A stretch of 41,242 bases of DNA from a virus. The stretch is taken from IMG/VR virus record IMGVR_UViG_3300034072_001178, positions 1 to 41,242 of that record; one strand, given 5' to 3'. The notes beneath the pieces were generated by a model. The model did no database searches. It was not told the origin of the DNA and saw only the letters and a list, made by a program, of their open reading frames with translations. This document shows positions 16,960-24,684 of the stretch, one piece after another; position 1 is the first letter of the stretch; each line of letters begins with the position of its first letter. A program made the translations under genes and the position numbers.

Positions 16960-18783
16960 ATGAAAATCAAAATCTTCCCCCAAGGCGGTGCTCAAGATAA
17001 CGTCGTCGAAGTGGATGGCTTCACGCTGCTGGATTTCCTCAACCTGTACCGTGACCCAGAATTCTCCAACGAAGCTGCGAACAAGCGCTACGTGGACAAA
17101 CTCCCGACAACTTACGACGTCAGCAAAATCGTCGGAGACACCATTCCTAAACAACGTCTGGTAGGTGGTGTTGGCGGTGATTTGATCGGCTTCAATGGCA
17201 CCGATCTGTTTCTGAAGTCGATGGGTATCACCGCAGGTAGTTACAACAAAGTCACGGTGGATGCCAAGGGTCGTGTTACTGCCGCACACACCGACACAGG
17301 TGGCACCCAGCAACTGAGTTTCAACTCGATCACCAACAAACCCACAACCGCTGGCGGTTACATCGCCGATGTTTCGCCGTACGCCATAAAGACCAACGGT
17401 ACCAATTCGGACATCAGTCTGACTGGCACCCTGATGGTGAACACCCAGCCCACGGTGGACACCCATGCCGCGACCCAGCAATACCTGCAAACCAAAATGG
17501 CAAACATGAGTGCTGGTGCCAAGATCGGTGATCTCAAGATTTCGACACCCAGCATCGCCGGCACACGTTTCATGCGTGCCAACGGGGCAGTCCTGGACAA
17601 AACGGCTTATGCCGCGCTGTACGCTGTCATCGGAGACACGTTCAGCAGTGGCGGTGGGGCGGGCGGTACAACTGGCTATGTGGCGCAACCATGGCGTCAG
17701 CAGTACGCGTTTAACACCGTTAACAACAGCACTTCCGGTGCATGGACAGCTGGTGGCAACTTGTTGGCAGCTCTGTGGTGGAGCCAGGCCGCAGTGACCA
17801 AAAACCGCATCTACATGTTCGGTGGCGTTGTTGCTAACAGCACCTACACCCCCAATATCTATACCGCACCTTTGAACGCCGATGGCTCCGTTGGTACCTG
17901 GGCTGGCGCTGGCACCATCCCCAGCGCGCGTTGCGGACACACGGTTGTCATGACCAAGAACAAGTTGTACCTCATCGGTGGTGCACTCTCCCCTTCCCAA
18001 TTCACACCTACCACATACTGGGCAACCATCAACGCCGATGGCACCATCGGTGCTTTTACAGATGGCACTTCGCTGCCTGCCGGTGTCTGCGGCGCAAGTG
18101 TGGTCGTGACCACCAACCGCATCTACCTGATGGGTGGTTTGGATGCCGTCGGTTACTCCAAGAAGGTCTACACTGCCACGATCGATGACGACGGTATCAT
18201 TGGTGCCTGGACTTCTGCAGCAGATATGCCAGGTGTCTTGAACGGCTCCCAAGCTGTCATCACCAAGAACCGGGTGTATGTGCTTGGCGGTGCGGTGACT
18301 TCCGCCACCCACACTTCTGCGGTGTACACCGCTCCGATTAACGCTGACGGCACCTTGGGTGCTTGGACTACTGGCACTTCGCTGCCCTCGGCCGTGGCGT
18401 TTGCCCAAGCGGTCATGACCAACAATCGGGTGTACCTGATTGGCGGAGCTGCAACCAACACCGGTGCCCTGACGACTGTGTATACCGCCCCCATCAATGC
18501 CGACGGCACCTTGGGTACGTGGACAACATCTACAGCCTTGCCCAGCGGTATGGCGTACGGCCAGGCTGTTGTCACCAACAGCCGCATGATCATGATTGGT
18601 GGATACAACCCCAGCGGTACTGCGCTGACCACCACCACGAGTTATACGTTCTCCGGTGGCACCAACGACTACGTTGTGACTGTTGCCGGAAACATTTTCA
18701 ACCCCACCACCAGCTTCAAGCTGCCGGACTACTCCAATTTGACCAACGGTATTTTGGAATACTTCATTTGCGCGGCTAATTAA
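16960..18783 (+). CDS. Tail fibre 1: collar domain with inserted kelch-like propeller
   Basis: A 607-residue tail fibre/receptor-binding protein. Residues 1-185 form the attachment/shaft part (including ANKRYVD and YNKVTVDAKGRV, typical phage fibre phrases). The collar (tip) domain begins at about 189 (KIGDLKIS, then RANGAVLDKTAYAALYAVIGDTF) and closes only at about 585 with FKLPDYSNL. Between the two halves lie six kelch-like repeats of about 50 residues (VVTKNRIYLMGG, then IYTAPINADGTLGAW), expected to form a six-bladed beta-propeller. Such propellers commonly bind glycans or protein ligands, so the propeller is the likely receptor-binding head. ATG 16960 has AAAAAGGT upstream. The gene starts the six-gene fibre array. 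Confidence 0.85.
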   Translation: MKIKIFPQGGAQDNVVEVDGFTLLDFLNLYRDPEFSNEAANKRYVDKLPTTYDVSKIVGDTIPKQRLVGGVGGDLIGFNGTDLFLKSMGITAGSYNKVTVDAKGRVTAAHTDTGGTQQLSFNSITNKPTTAGGYIADVSPYAIKTNGTNSDISLTGTLMVNTQPTVDTHAATQQYLQTKMANMSAGAKIGDLKISTPSIAGTRFMRANGAVLDKTAYAALYAVIGDTFSSGGGAGGTTGYVAQPWRQQYAFNTVNNSTSGAWTAGGNLLAALWWSQAAVTKNRIYMFGGVVANSTYTPNIYTAPLNADGSVGTWAGAGTIPSARCGHTVVMTKNKLYLIGGALSPSQFTPTTYWATINADGTIGAFTDGTSLPAGVCGASVVVTTNRIYLMGGLDAVGYSKKVYTATIDDDGIIGAWTSAADMPGVLNGSQAVITKNRVYVLGGAVTSATHTSAVYTAPINADGTLGAWTTGTSLPSAVAFAQAVMTNNRVYLIGGAATNTGALTTVYTAPINADGTLGTWTTSTALPSGMAYGQAVVTNSRMIMIGGYNPSGTALTTTTSYTFSGGTNDYVVTVAGNIFNPTTSFKLPDYSNLTNGILEYFICAAN

Positions 18784-18789
18784 TCGCCA

Positions 18790-18825
18790 GTAGAGTCAGA
18801 GTAGCCTAGGCTACTCTGACTCTAC
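18790..18825 (+). terminator. Terminator after fibre gene 1
   Basis: A 36-base perfect palindrome (18-bp arms) begins 6 bases after the stop codon of fibre 1. The next AACTATTTGA element begins six bases after it. Confidence 0.75.
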
Positions 18826-18830
18826 GTCAC

Positions 18831-18844
18831 TAACTATTTGATAA
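18831..18844 (+). promoter_or_regulatory. TAACTATTTGATAA element upstream of fibre gene 2
   Basis: Copy of the shared element, 76 bases before the start of fibre 2 and immediately after the preceding terminator. Confidence 0.6.
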
Positions 18845-18907
18845 ACCTTGAACGATTTACCCGACAAGGTTATTTGTTCCCTCTTTTGACTAGAAAGCGA
18901 TGTCACT

Positions 18908-20707
18908 ATGAAAATCAAACTTTTCTCTAACAGCGGCAACTTCCAAAACAACGTGATCATGGACGGGTTCACTTTGATGGATTTCTTGACGTTGTACCGC
19001 AACCCAGACGGTCCCCAAGAAGCTGCTACCAAGCGATACGCTGACAGTTTCCCCAGTACGTTCAACGTCAACCAAATCAACGGTTCTGTGATTCCGAAGG
19101 CTCTGCTGTTGGGTGGGTTTGGTGGAGATCTGGCCGGTTTCAATGGGACTGACGCATACCTGTCGGGTGTCGGTATTCAACCCGGCTCTTACAACCGCGT
19201 CACCGTCAACGCCAAGGGTCGTATTATCGCCGCTACCACTGAGACCTACGGTGGTTCTTCGGTGTTGCATTTTGGTAACATTATCGACCGCCCAGTCAAT
19301 GCATCGGGGTATGTGGATGATGTGTCCGGCTATGCAGTGCGAACCAACGGGATCAACAGCAATTTGACACTTACAGACAACCTTTACACAAGTGTGACAC
19401 CCACCACCAGTGGACATGCTGCCACGCGCTCTTACCTGAACCAGAAGGCTGGTGCGATGGTTCCAAAGATCCGTGTGGGTGACTTGAAGATCTCCACTGC
19501 TGCAATCCGTGGTCCAGAGTACCTGCGTGCCAACGGCGGTGTGCTCAGCAAAACCACTTACCCAGCATTATACGCAGTCCTTGGCGACACGTACAACAAT
19601 CAAAACTCGGAAGGCTACATGGGACAACCTTGGCGCCAGCAGTATGCGTTCAATGGCAATGTCTCCACCAGCTTCACTTTTACCCAAGGCACGTCACTGC
19701 CTATCAACTTGACTGACAGCTCTGTCGTCGTGACAACCAATCGCATCTACCTGATGGGTGGTCGCACTACCACCTCAACTTGGACTTCCGCCGTCTACAC
19801 TGCTCCGATCAACGCAGACGGCACGCTAGGGAGTTGGGCTAGTGCTACACCACTGCCAGAAGTGTTGACCCAAGCCAACGTGATCATCACCAAAAACCGT
19901 GTCTATATCATGGGTGCCGGTACAGGTTTGTACAGCGTGACATCCAAGATCTACACTGCTCCGATCAATGCCGATGGTACCATTGGTGTCTGGTCTGGTG
20001 CTGGTAACATTCCACAAGGTCTGGCGTCGTCCAGCCCTGTTGTTATCAAGAACTTTGTTTACCTTCTTGGCGGGTATAACGGTTCGACTTTTGTGGGTAA
20101 TGTTTACAAAGCCCCGATCAACGTGGATGGTACCTTGGGTGCCTGGACCAGTTCGACAAGTCTGCCGGTCGGTGTTTCAAACTCCCAAGCCATCGTTACC
20201 AAAACCCGTGTTTATCTATTGGGCGGATTTAGTGGTTCAGCCCCGATCAGTACGGTGTACACAGCTCCCATTAATGCTGATGGAAGTCTGGGTGCGTGGT
20301 CAACCGGGCCGGAGCTACCGATTGCTGCGTACTGCACATATGCCTTTGCTACTCGCAATCGCATTTACTTTATGGGTGGCGCGAGTTATTCCGCAACCAT
20401 TACGTCAATCTACACCATCCCCATCAATTTGGACGACAGCCTGGGGATTTGGAGCTCGATGGGTACCTTGCCTGTAGCGTTGGCCGCAACTCAAGGGGCG
20501 TGTGTCAATAACAAGTTCTACCTGTTGGGAGGGTGGTCTGGTTCGGTTTACATCAACTCGACATACAGCACCCCGTTCAATGGTGGTACCAACGATTACA
20601 TGGCGTTGATCAGCAGTTTTGTCCCAGATGAAACGCAGTTCAAACTGCCTGACTACTCCAGCCTGAAAAATGGCGTTATGGAATACTTCATCCGTGCGGT
20701 GGAATAA
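18908..20707 (+). CDS. Tail fibre 2: collar domain with inserted kelch-like propeller
   Basis: A 599-residue paralogue of fibre 1 with the same plan: N-terminal attachment part (FTLMDFLTLYRNPD, ATKRYAD), first collar half (VGDLKISTAAI, RANGGVLSKTTYPALYAVLGDTY), PWRQQYAFN linker, six kelch-like repeats, and FKLPDYSSL closing the collar. Repeat positions vary in sequence while the VYTAPINADGT blade edge stays constant, as expected for a diversified ligand surface on a fixed scaffold. ATG 18908 has AGAAAGCGA upstream. It has its own upstream element and downstream terminator, so it can be transcribed independently of fibre 1. Confidence 0.85.
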   Translation: MKIKLFSNSGNFQNNVIMDGFTLMDFLTLYRNPDGPQEAATKRYADSFPSTFNVNQINGSVIPKALLLGGFGGDLAGFNGTDAYLSGVGIQPGSYNRVTVNAKGRIIAATTETYGGSSVLHFGNIIDRPVNASGYVDDVSGYAVRTNGINSNLTLTDNLYTSVTPTTSGHAATRSYLNQKAGAMVPKIRVGDLKISTAAIRGPEYLRANGGVLSKTTYPALYAVLGDTYNNQNSEGYMGQPWRQQYAFNGNVSTSFTFTQGTSLPINLTDSSVVVTTNRIYLMGGRTTTSTWTSAVYTAPINADGTLGSWASATPLPEVLTQANVIITKNRVYIMGAGTGLYSVTSKIYTAPINADGTIGVWSGAGNIPQGLASSSPVVIKNFVYLLGGYNGSTFVGNVYKAPINVDGTLGAWTSSTSLPVGVSNSQAIVTKTRVYLLGGFSGSAPISTVYTAPINADGSLGAWSTGPELPIAAYCTYAFATRNRIYFMGGASYSATITSIYTIPINLDDSLGIWSSMGTLPVALAATQGACVNNKFYLLGGWSGSVYINSTYSTPFNGGTNDYMALISSFVPDETQFKLPDYSSLKNGVMEYFIRAVE

Positions 20708-20720
20708 ACCAGTCCAATAG

Positions 20721-20756
20721 ACCAGAGCTAGGGCACAATGCCCTAGCTCTGGTTTC
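20721..20756 (+). terminator. Terminator after fibre gene 2
   Basis: A perfect 15-bp inverted repeat (20721-20735 and 20739-20753) with a CAA loop followed by TTTCTTT, an archetypal intrinsic terminator. Confidence 0.85.
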
Positions 20757-20758
20757 TT

Positions 20759-20770
20759 TAACTATTTGAT
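20759..20770 (+). promoter_or_regulatory. TAACTATTTGAT element upstream of fibre gene 3
   Basis: Copy of the shared element, 80 bases before the GTG start of fibre 3 and directly after the terminator T tract. Confidence 0.6.
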
Positions 20771-20838
20771 TGATCCAGACTGTTAAGCCGTCTGGTTACC
20801 TCCTCATCGATTGCTCTTTAACCGAAAGCGAGACAGAC

Positions 20839-22638
20839 GTGAAAATCAAACTTTTTTCCAGCAACGGCATTCTCCAGAACAACGTCTTTCTGGATGGCTT
20901 CACACTCCTTGATTTCTTGACCTTGTACCGCAACCCCGAAAGCGTCAGCGAAGCAGCGACCAAGCGTTACGTGGACAGTTTTCCAACGGTGTTTGATGCC
21001 AGCATGATTTCCGGCAAACCCATCCGCAAAGCCAATTTGATCGGCGGTATCGGTGGTGATCTGGTCGGCTTCAACGGCACAGACGTGTACCTGTCGTCCA
21101 CTGGTGTGCAGCCTGGTGTCTACAACCGTGTTTCGGTCAATGAGAAAGGCCGTGTGATAGCTGCCCAACAAGTACCTGGCGGCGGTCCGTTGGTCCTTCC
21201 ATTTACCAACATCACTGCCCGTCCTACAACAACTGTAGGGTACATTGGTGACGCCTCGGGGTATGCCATTAAGACCAATGGTTTTAACAGCAATGTCGAG
21301 ATCGACGGCAACCTGCTGAGTGAAGTCACACCCACACTGCCTAACCACGTGGCAACGCAAGCTTATGTCGCTGGCAAGACTGCTGGTATGGTAGGTCGCC
21401 CTCCAGTCGGCAGTCTGAAGATCTCTACGATTGGTGTTGCTGGTGCTGAGTACTTGCGTGCTAATGGCGGGGTGATCAGCAAAACCACCTACGCTGCACT
21501 GTACGCGATCATTGGAGATACTTACAGCATCGACCCTCTTGGGTTCATGGGTCAGCCTTGGCGCCAGCAGTACGCATTCAACGACCAGACCAACTCCGCA
21601 AGTTTGACCTGGAGTCCCAGCACCAATTTACCTATTACCGTAGGTTCCTCACAAGCAGTAGTTACCAAGAGTCGTGTGTACCTGTTGGGGTATTACTCAG
21701 GCTCTGGCACTGGTGCCGGTGTTTACAGCAGCATGCTCAATCCAGACGGCACTTTGGTTGGCTGGCAGTTGGAAACAAGTCTGCCGACACCTTTGTATGC
21801 GACCCAGGCATTTGTCACCAAAAATCGGTTGTACTTGCTGGGTGGGTACGACGGTACTACCACCATTTCTGCAGTTCGTTATGCGCCCATCAACGCCGAC
21901 GGAACGTTAGGGAGTTGGGTGACCGGTCCCTCACTTCCAAAAGAGCTTGCTCACGCACAGCTTGTTGTGACCACAAAGCGGGCGTACCTGCTGGCAGGTT
22001 CTAACAATGCTGGACACACTAAAGCGGTTTACAGCGCACCGATTAGCTTGGACGGTAGTTTGGGGTCTTGGGTGATTGAGCCCGATTTCCCTTACTTCAT
22101 TCGCAATGCCTCTGTGGTCACGACCAAGAACCGGGTGTACCTGATTGGAGGACAAGACGCCAACGGATCTCTGAGTGTGATTTACACTGCACTTGTGAAT
22201 AGTGATGGCACACTGGGTAGTTGGAGTTCGGCAGGTTCTTTCCCAATTCCAGTCAGTCACACACAACCTATCGTTACCAAGAGTCGTGTATACATTTTGG
22301 GTGGGTATAGCGCCAACACCAGCAAAAACACCGTTTACACTGCGCCAATCAACACCGATGGCACACTGGGTAGTTGGTCGTTGGGGACTAATCTCCCAAG
22401 TCCTCAACACGGCGGTCAAGCTGTCGTGACTAATGGGTATATCTATCTTCTTGGTGGGTATTCGGACGCCAACACTACAGTGTCAACTGTTTATCAAACA
22501 CCTTTCCTTGGGGGTGTGAATGATTACATTGCTGTGATCTTGTCCAACACAATCAACCCAACTTCGCAGTTCAAACTGCCTGACCACAGCGACAAGACCT
22601 ATGGTCCGCTGGAATACTTCATCCGTGCTTTGCCGTAA
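20839..22638 (+). CDS. Tail fibre 3: collar domain with inserted kelch-like propeller
   Basis: A 599-residue paralogue closest in plan to fibres 1 and 2 (DGFTLLDFLTLYRNPE, AATKRYVD, first collar half RANGGVISKTTYAALYAIIGDTY, PWRQQYAFN, six kelch-like repeats, then FKLPDHSDK). The start is GTG 20839 (VKIKLFSSNG): this matches the MKIKLF starts and lengths of its paralogues, whereas the longer in-frame start at 20770 would fall inside the AACTATTTGA element. The GTG could lower expression relative to the ATG paralogues. Likely a third alternative receptor-binding protein. Confidence 0.85.
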   Translation: MKIKLFSSNGILQNNVFLDGFTLLDFLTLYRNPESVSEAATKRYVDSFPTVFDASMISGKPIRKANLIGGIGGDLVGFNGTDVYLSSTGVQPGVYNRVSVNEKGRVIAAQQVPGGGPLVLPFTNITARPTTTVGYIGDASGYAIKTNGFNSNVEIDGNLLSEVTPTLPNHVATQAYVAGKTAGMVGRPPVGSLKISTIGVAGAEYLRANGGVISKTTYAALYAIIGDTYSIDPLGFMGQPWRQQYAFNDQTNSASLTWSPSTNLPITVGSSQAVVTKSRVYLLGYYSGSGTGAGVYSSMLNPDGTLVGWQLETSLPTPLYATQAFVTKNRLYLLGGYDGTTTISAVRYAPINADGTLGSWVTGPSLPKELAHAQLVVTTKRAYLLAGSNNAGHTKAVYSAPISLDGSLGSWVIEPDFPYFIRNASVVTTKNRVYLIGGQDANGSLSVIYTALVNSDGTLGSWSSAGSFPIPVSHTQPIVTKSRVYILGGYSANTSKNTVYTAPINTDGTLGSWSLGTNLPSPQHGGQAVVTNGYIYLLGGYSDANTTVSTVYQTPFLGGVNDYIAVILSNTINPTSQFKLPDHSDKTYGPLEYFIRALP

Positions 22639-22644
22639 ATGAAC

Positions 22645-22680
22645 GACACCACCGTAGCGTTTTGGCGCTGAGGTGGTGTC
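22645..22680 (+). terminator. Terminator after fibre gene 3
   Basis: A 9-bp outer stem (22645-22653 with 22672-22680) enclosing a further short AGCG/CGCT stem. It separates fibre 3 from the next shared element. Confidence 0.65.
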
Positions 22681-22689
22681 ATGATCAAG

Positions 22690-22702
22690 AACTATTTGAT
22701 AA
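22690..22702 (+). promoter_or_regulatory. AACTATTTGATAA element upstream of fibre gene 4
   Basis: Copy of the shared element, 54 bases before the ATG of fibre 4, the closest spacing in the set. Confidence 0.6.
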
Positions 22703-22744
22703 GCGCGACAACGCCATACCCTATTTTGCTCCAAGAGGTCTGTT

Positions 22745-24565
22745 ATGAAAATCAAGCTGTTCACGAATTCTGGTATCTTTGACCGCAGCGTGGTCCTGGA
22801 AGGCTTCACCATGGTGGGGCATCTGACTTTGGCGCGCAACCCCATGACTGCTAATGAAGCAGCCACCAAGCGCTATGTCGACAACCTTCCCTATGGTCTG
22901 TCGGTAGACGCAATTATTGGCGGTCCAGTTCGTTACGAACGTATTGGGGCTGGAATCTCCGGTGACGTTGTCACCTACAATGCCTCCCAGACGGCTTTGA
23001 AGTCTGTGGGTGCGGCCGGCAGCTACAGTCGGGTGACAGTCAACTCCAAAGGCCAGATTGTGTCGGGCATCCCAGTGTACCTGGACAACGCCGACCCTTC
23101 TCTGTTGTTCTCAGAGATCAAGAGCCGACCAACCACTGTGGACGGTTATGCCGCAGCACCCACCAACTATATCCGCACACCAGCCAATGTCAACAACACA
23201 GCGTTCAGCTCGGCGCTGACCTTGTTTCGTGCTCCAACAGCTGGTGCCGAAGTTGCCACCTTTGGTTATTTGACTTCGTTTGCCAGCCGCACGTTTGGTT
23301 CGCAAAACGTCGGTGACCTGGCCATCAAACCCAACACCATTGTTCACAACAAGTATTTGCGAGCTAACGGTGCCACACTGGATAGGGCGTCTTACCAAAC
23401 ACTCTACAGTGCCATTGGTGATCAGTATGGACTAGTGCCTATCTCTATACCTGTAGCTGCTACTGGTGAGCCGTGGGTCCAGCAAGGAACACTCAACGAA
23501 CAAACAAACCCTACAACGTTTACCTGGACACAGCTGCCAAACTCTCTACCTGTAGAGCTTTGGGGTTCTAAGTTAATTGTTACCAAAAACCGCATGTATA
23601 CCCTGGGTGGTGTACTTACTAACGCAGTTGTAGCCACGCAGACCATCTACACTGCCACGCTTGCGGCGGATGGGACACCATCTGCATGGACAGTAGCTGG
23701 CTCGCTACCTGGCGCAGTTTATTCCCCGGCAGTCTTTATGACTAAGAACCGATTGTTCCTAATGGGAGGTAATAATGGTACCAATTACATTAATACCATT
23801 TTAAGTGCCCCTATCAACGCAGACGGCACCATTGGCAGCTGGAGCAATTACGGCACGTTTCCAGAGCCTATTTTTGATGCAACGGTTGTAGCAACCAATA
23901 ACCGTGTTCACATCCTAGGGTTTACAACGTCAAACGGAACTAAGTCAGATCGCACTTATAGCGCAGCCATTAACGTAGATGGGACCATTGGTAGCTGGAC
24001 TGCTGGCACTACCTTACCGTACGGGTTGGCAGCCGGTAGCCCCATTTTGACCTCTTCTTACATTTACTTGATTGGTGGAATTAAAACCGGTTCATTTTAC
24101 ACCAACACCGTGTTTCGTGCACCGGTCAATGCAGACGGCAGTATTGGAACATGGGTTACTATGCCTAATTTTCCCAACATCAATTTTAGTCCCAGATATA
24201 TTGTCACTAAGAGTATGGCGTACATCTTAGGCGGTTTTGATGGAACTTACTCTCTAAATACAATCTACTACGCCCCGATTGATAGCAACGGTGTATTAGG
24301 GTCATGGACACTAAGTAGCAGCACTTTACCTTATCCGGCATGGGCTTTTTTAGCGGCGGTCGTTAAAAACCGGTTGATTATTATTAATGGCAACAACAAC
24401 AGCACCATCGTTAAGGCGGTTTACTCTACACCGTTTAATGGCGGCACTAACGATTACCTTACTGTCATGACCGAGTGGTCTTACGACACAACCAAGTTCA
24501 AACTCCCTGATCTGTCCTCCAAAAAAGATGGGATTTACGAGTACTACATTAAAGCTACAGCGTAA
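22745..24565 (+). CDS. Tail fibre 4: collar domain with inserted kelch-like propeller, AT-rich head
   Basis: A 606-residue fibre of the second subtype, shared with fibre 5 (FDRSVVLEGFTMVG, LTLARNPMTANEAATKRYVD, NVGDLAIKPNT). The first collar half ends in LYSAIGDQYG; six kelch-like repeats follow, and FKLPDLSSK closes the collar. The propeller-coding DNA is visibly more AT-rich than the rest: the 60 bases from 23761 contain 23 G/C, against 37 of 60 from 18301 in fibre 1. Codons there are also less C-ending. This suggests a recently exchanged or acquired head on an older stalk. ATG 22745 has AAGAGG upstream. Confidence 0.85.
   Translation: MKIKLFTNSGIFDRSVVLEGFTMVGHLTLARNPMTANEAATKRYVDNLPYGLSVDAIIGGPVRYERIGAGISGDVVTYNASQTALKSVGAAGSYSRVTVNSKGQIVSGIPVYLDNADPSLLFSEIKSRPTTVDGYAAAPTNYIRTPANVNNTAFSSALTLFRAPTAGAEVATFGYLTSFASRTFGSQNVGDLAIKPNTIVHNKYLRANGATLDRASYQTLYSAIGDQYGLVPISIPVAATGEPWVQQGTLNEQTNPTTFTWTQLPNSLPVELWGSKLIVTKNRMYTLGGVLTNAVVATQTIYTATLAADGTPSAWTVAGSLPGAVYSPAVFMTKNRLFLMGGNNGTNYINTILSAPINADGTIGSWSNYGTFPEPIFDATVVATNNRVHILGFTTSNGTKSDRTYSAAINVDGTIGSWTAGTTLPYGLAAGSPILTSSYIYLIGGIKTGSFYTNTVFRAPVNADGSIGTWVTMPNFPNINFSPRYIVTKSMAYILGGFDGTYSLNTIYYAPIDSNGVLGSWTLSSSTLPYPAWAFLAAVVKNRLIIINGNNNSTIVKAVYSTPFNGGTNDYLTVMTEWSYDTTKFKLPDLSSKKDGIYEYYIKATA
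23256..23331 (+). repeat. 76-bp exact repeat, copy in fibre gene 4
   Basis: Identical to 25196-25271 in fibre gene 5, while flanking sequence diverges at once on both sides. It encodes the FGYLTSFASRTFGSQNVGD segment just before the collar. The identity in otherwise diverged genes indicates recent recombination or gene conversion. Confidence 0.85.
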
Positions 24566-24571
24566 TCACTG

Positions 24572-24605
24572 CACCCACACACTGCTGTTTGGCAGTGTGT
24601 GGGTG
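24572..24605 (+). terminator. Terminator after fibre gene 4
   Basis: A perfect 14-bp inverted repeat (24572-24585 and 24592-24605) begins 6 bases after the stop codon of fibre 4. Confidence 0.8.
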
Positions 24606-24614
24606 TGTGTACGT

Positions 24615-24626
24615 TAACTATTTGAA
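24615..24626 (+). promoter_or_regulatory. TAACTATTTGAA element upstream of fibre gene 5
   Basis: Copy of the shared element, 70 bases before the chosen ATG of fibre 5. Confidence 0.6.
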
Positions 24627-24684
24627 GCAGTTCAACTCGATAATATCGACAAGCTGACGTTTGTACTTTGTAGAAAGAATGGAT

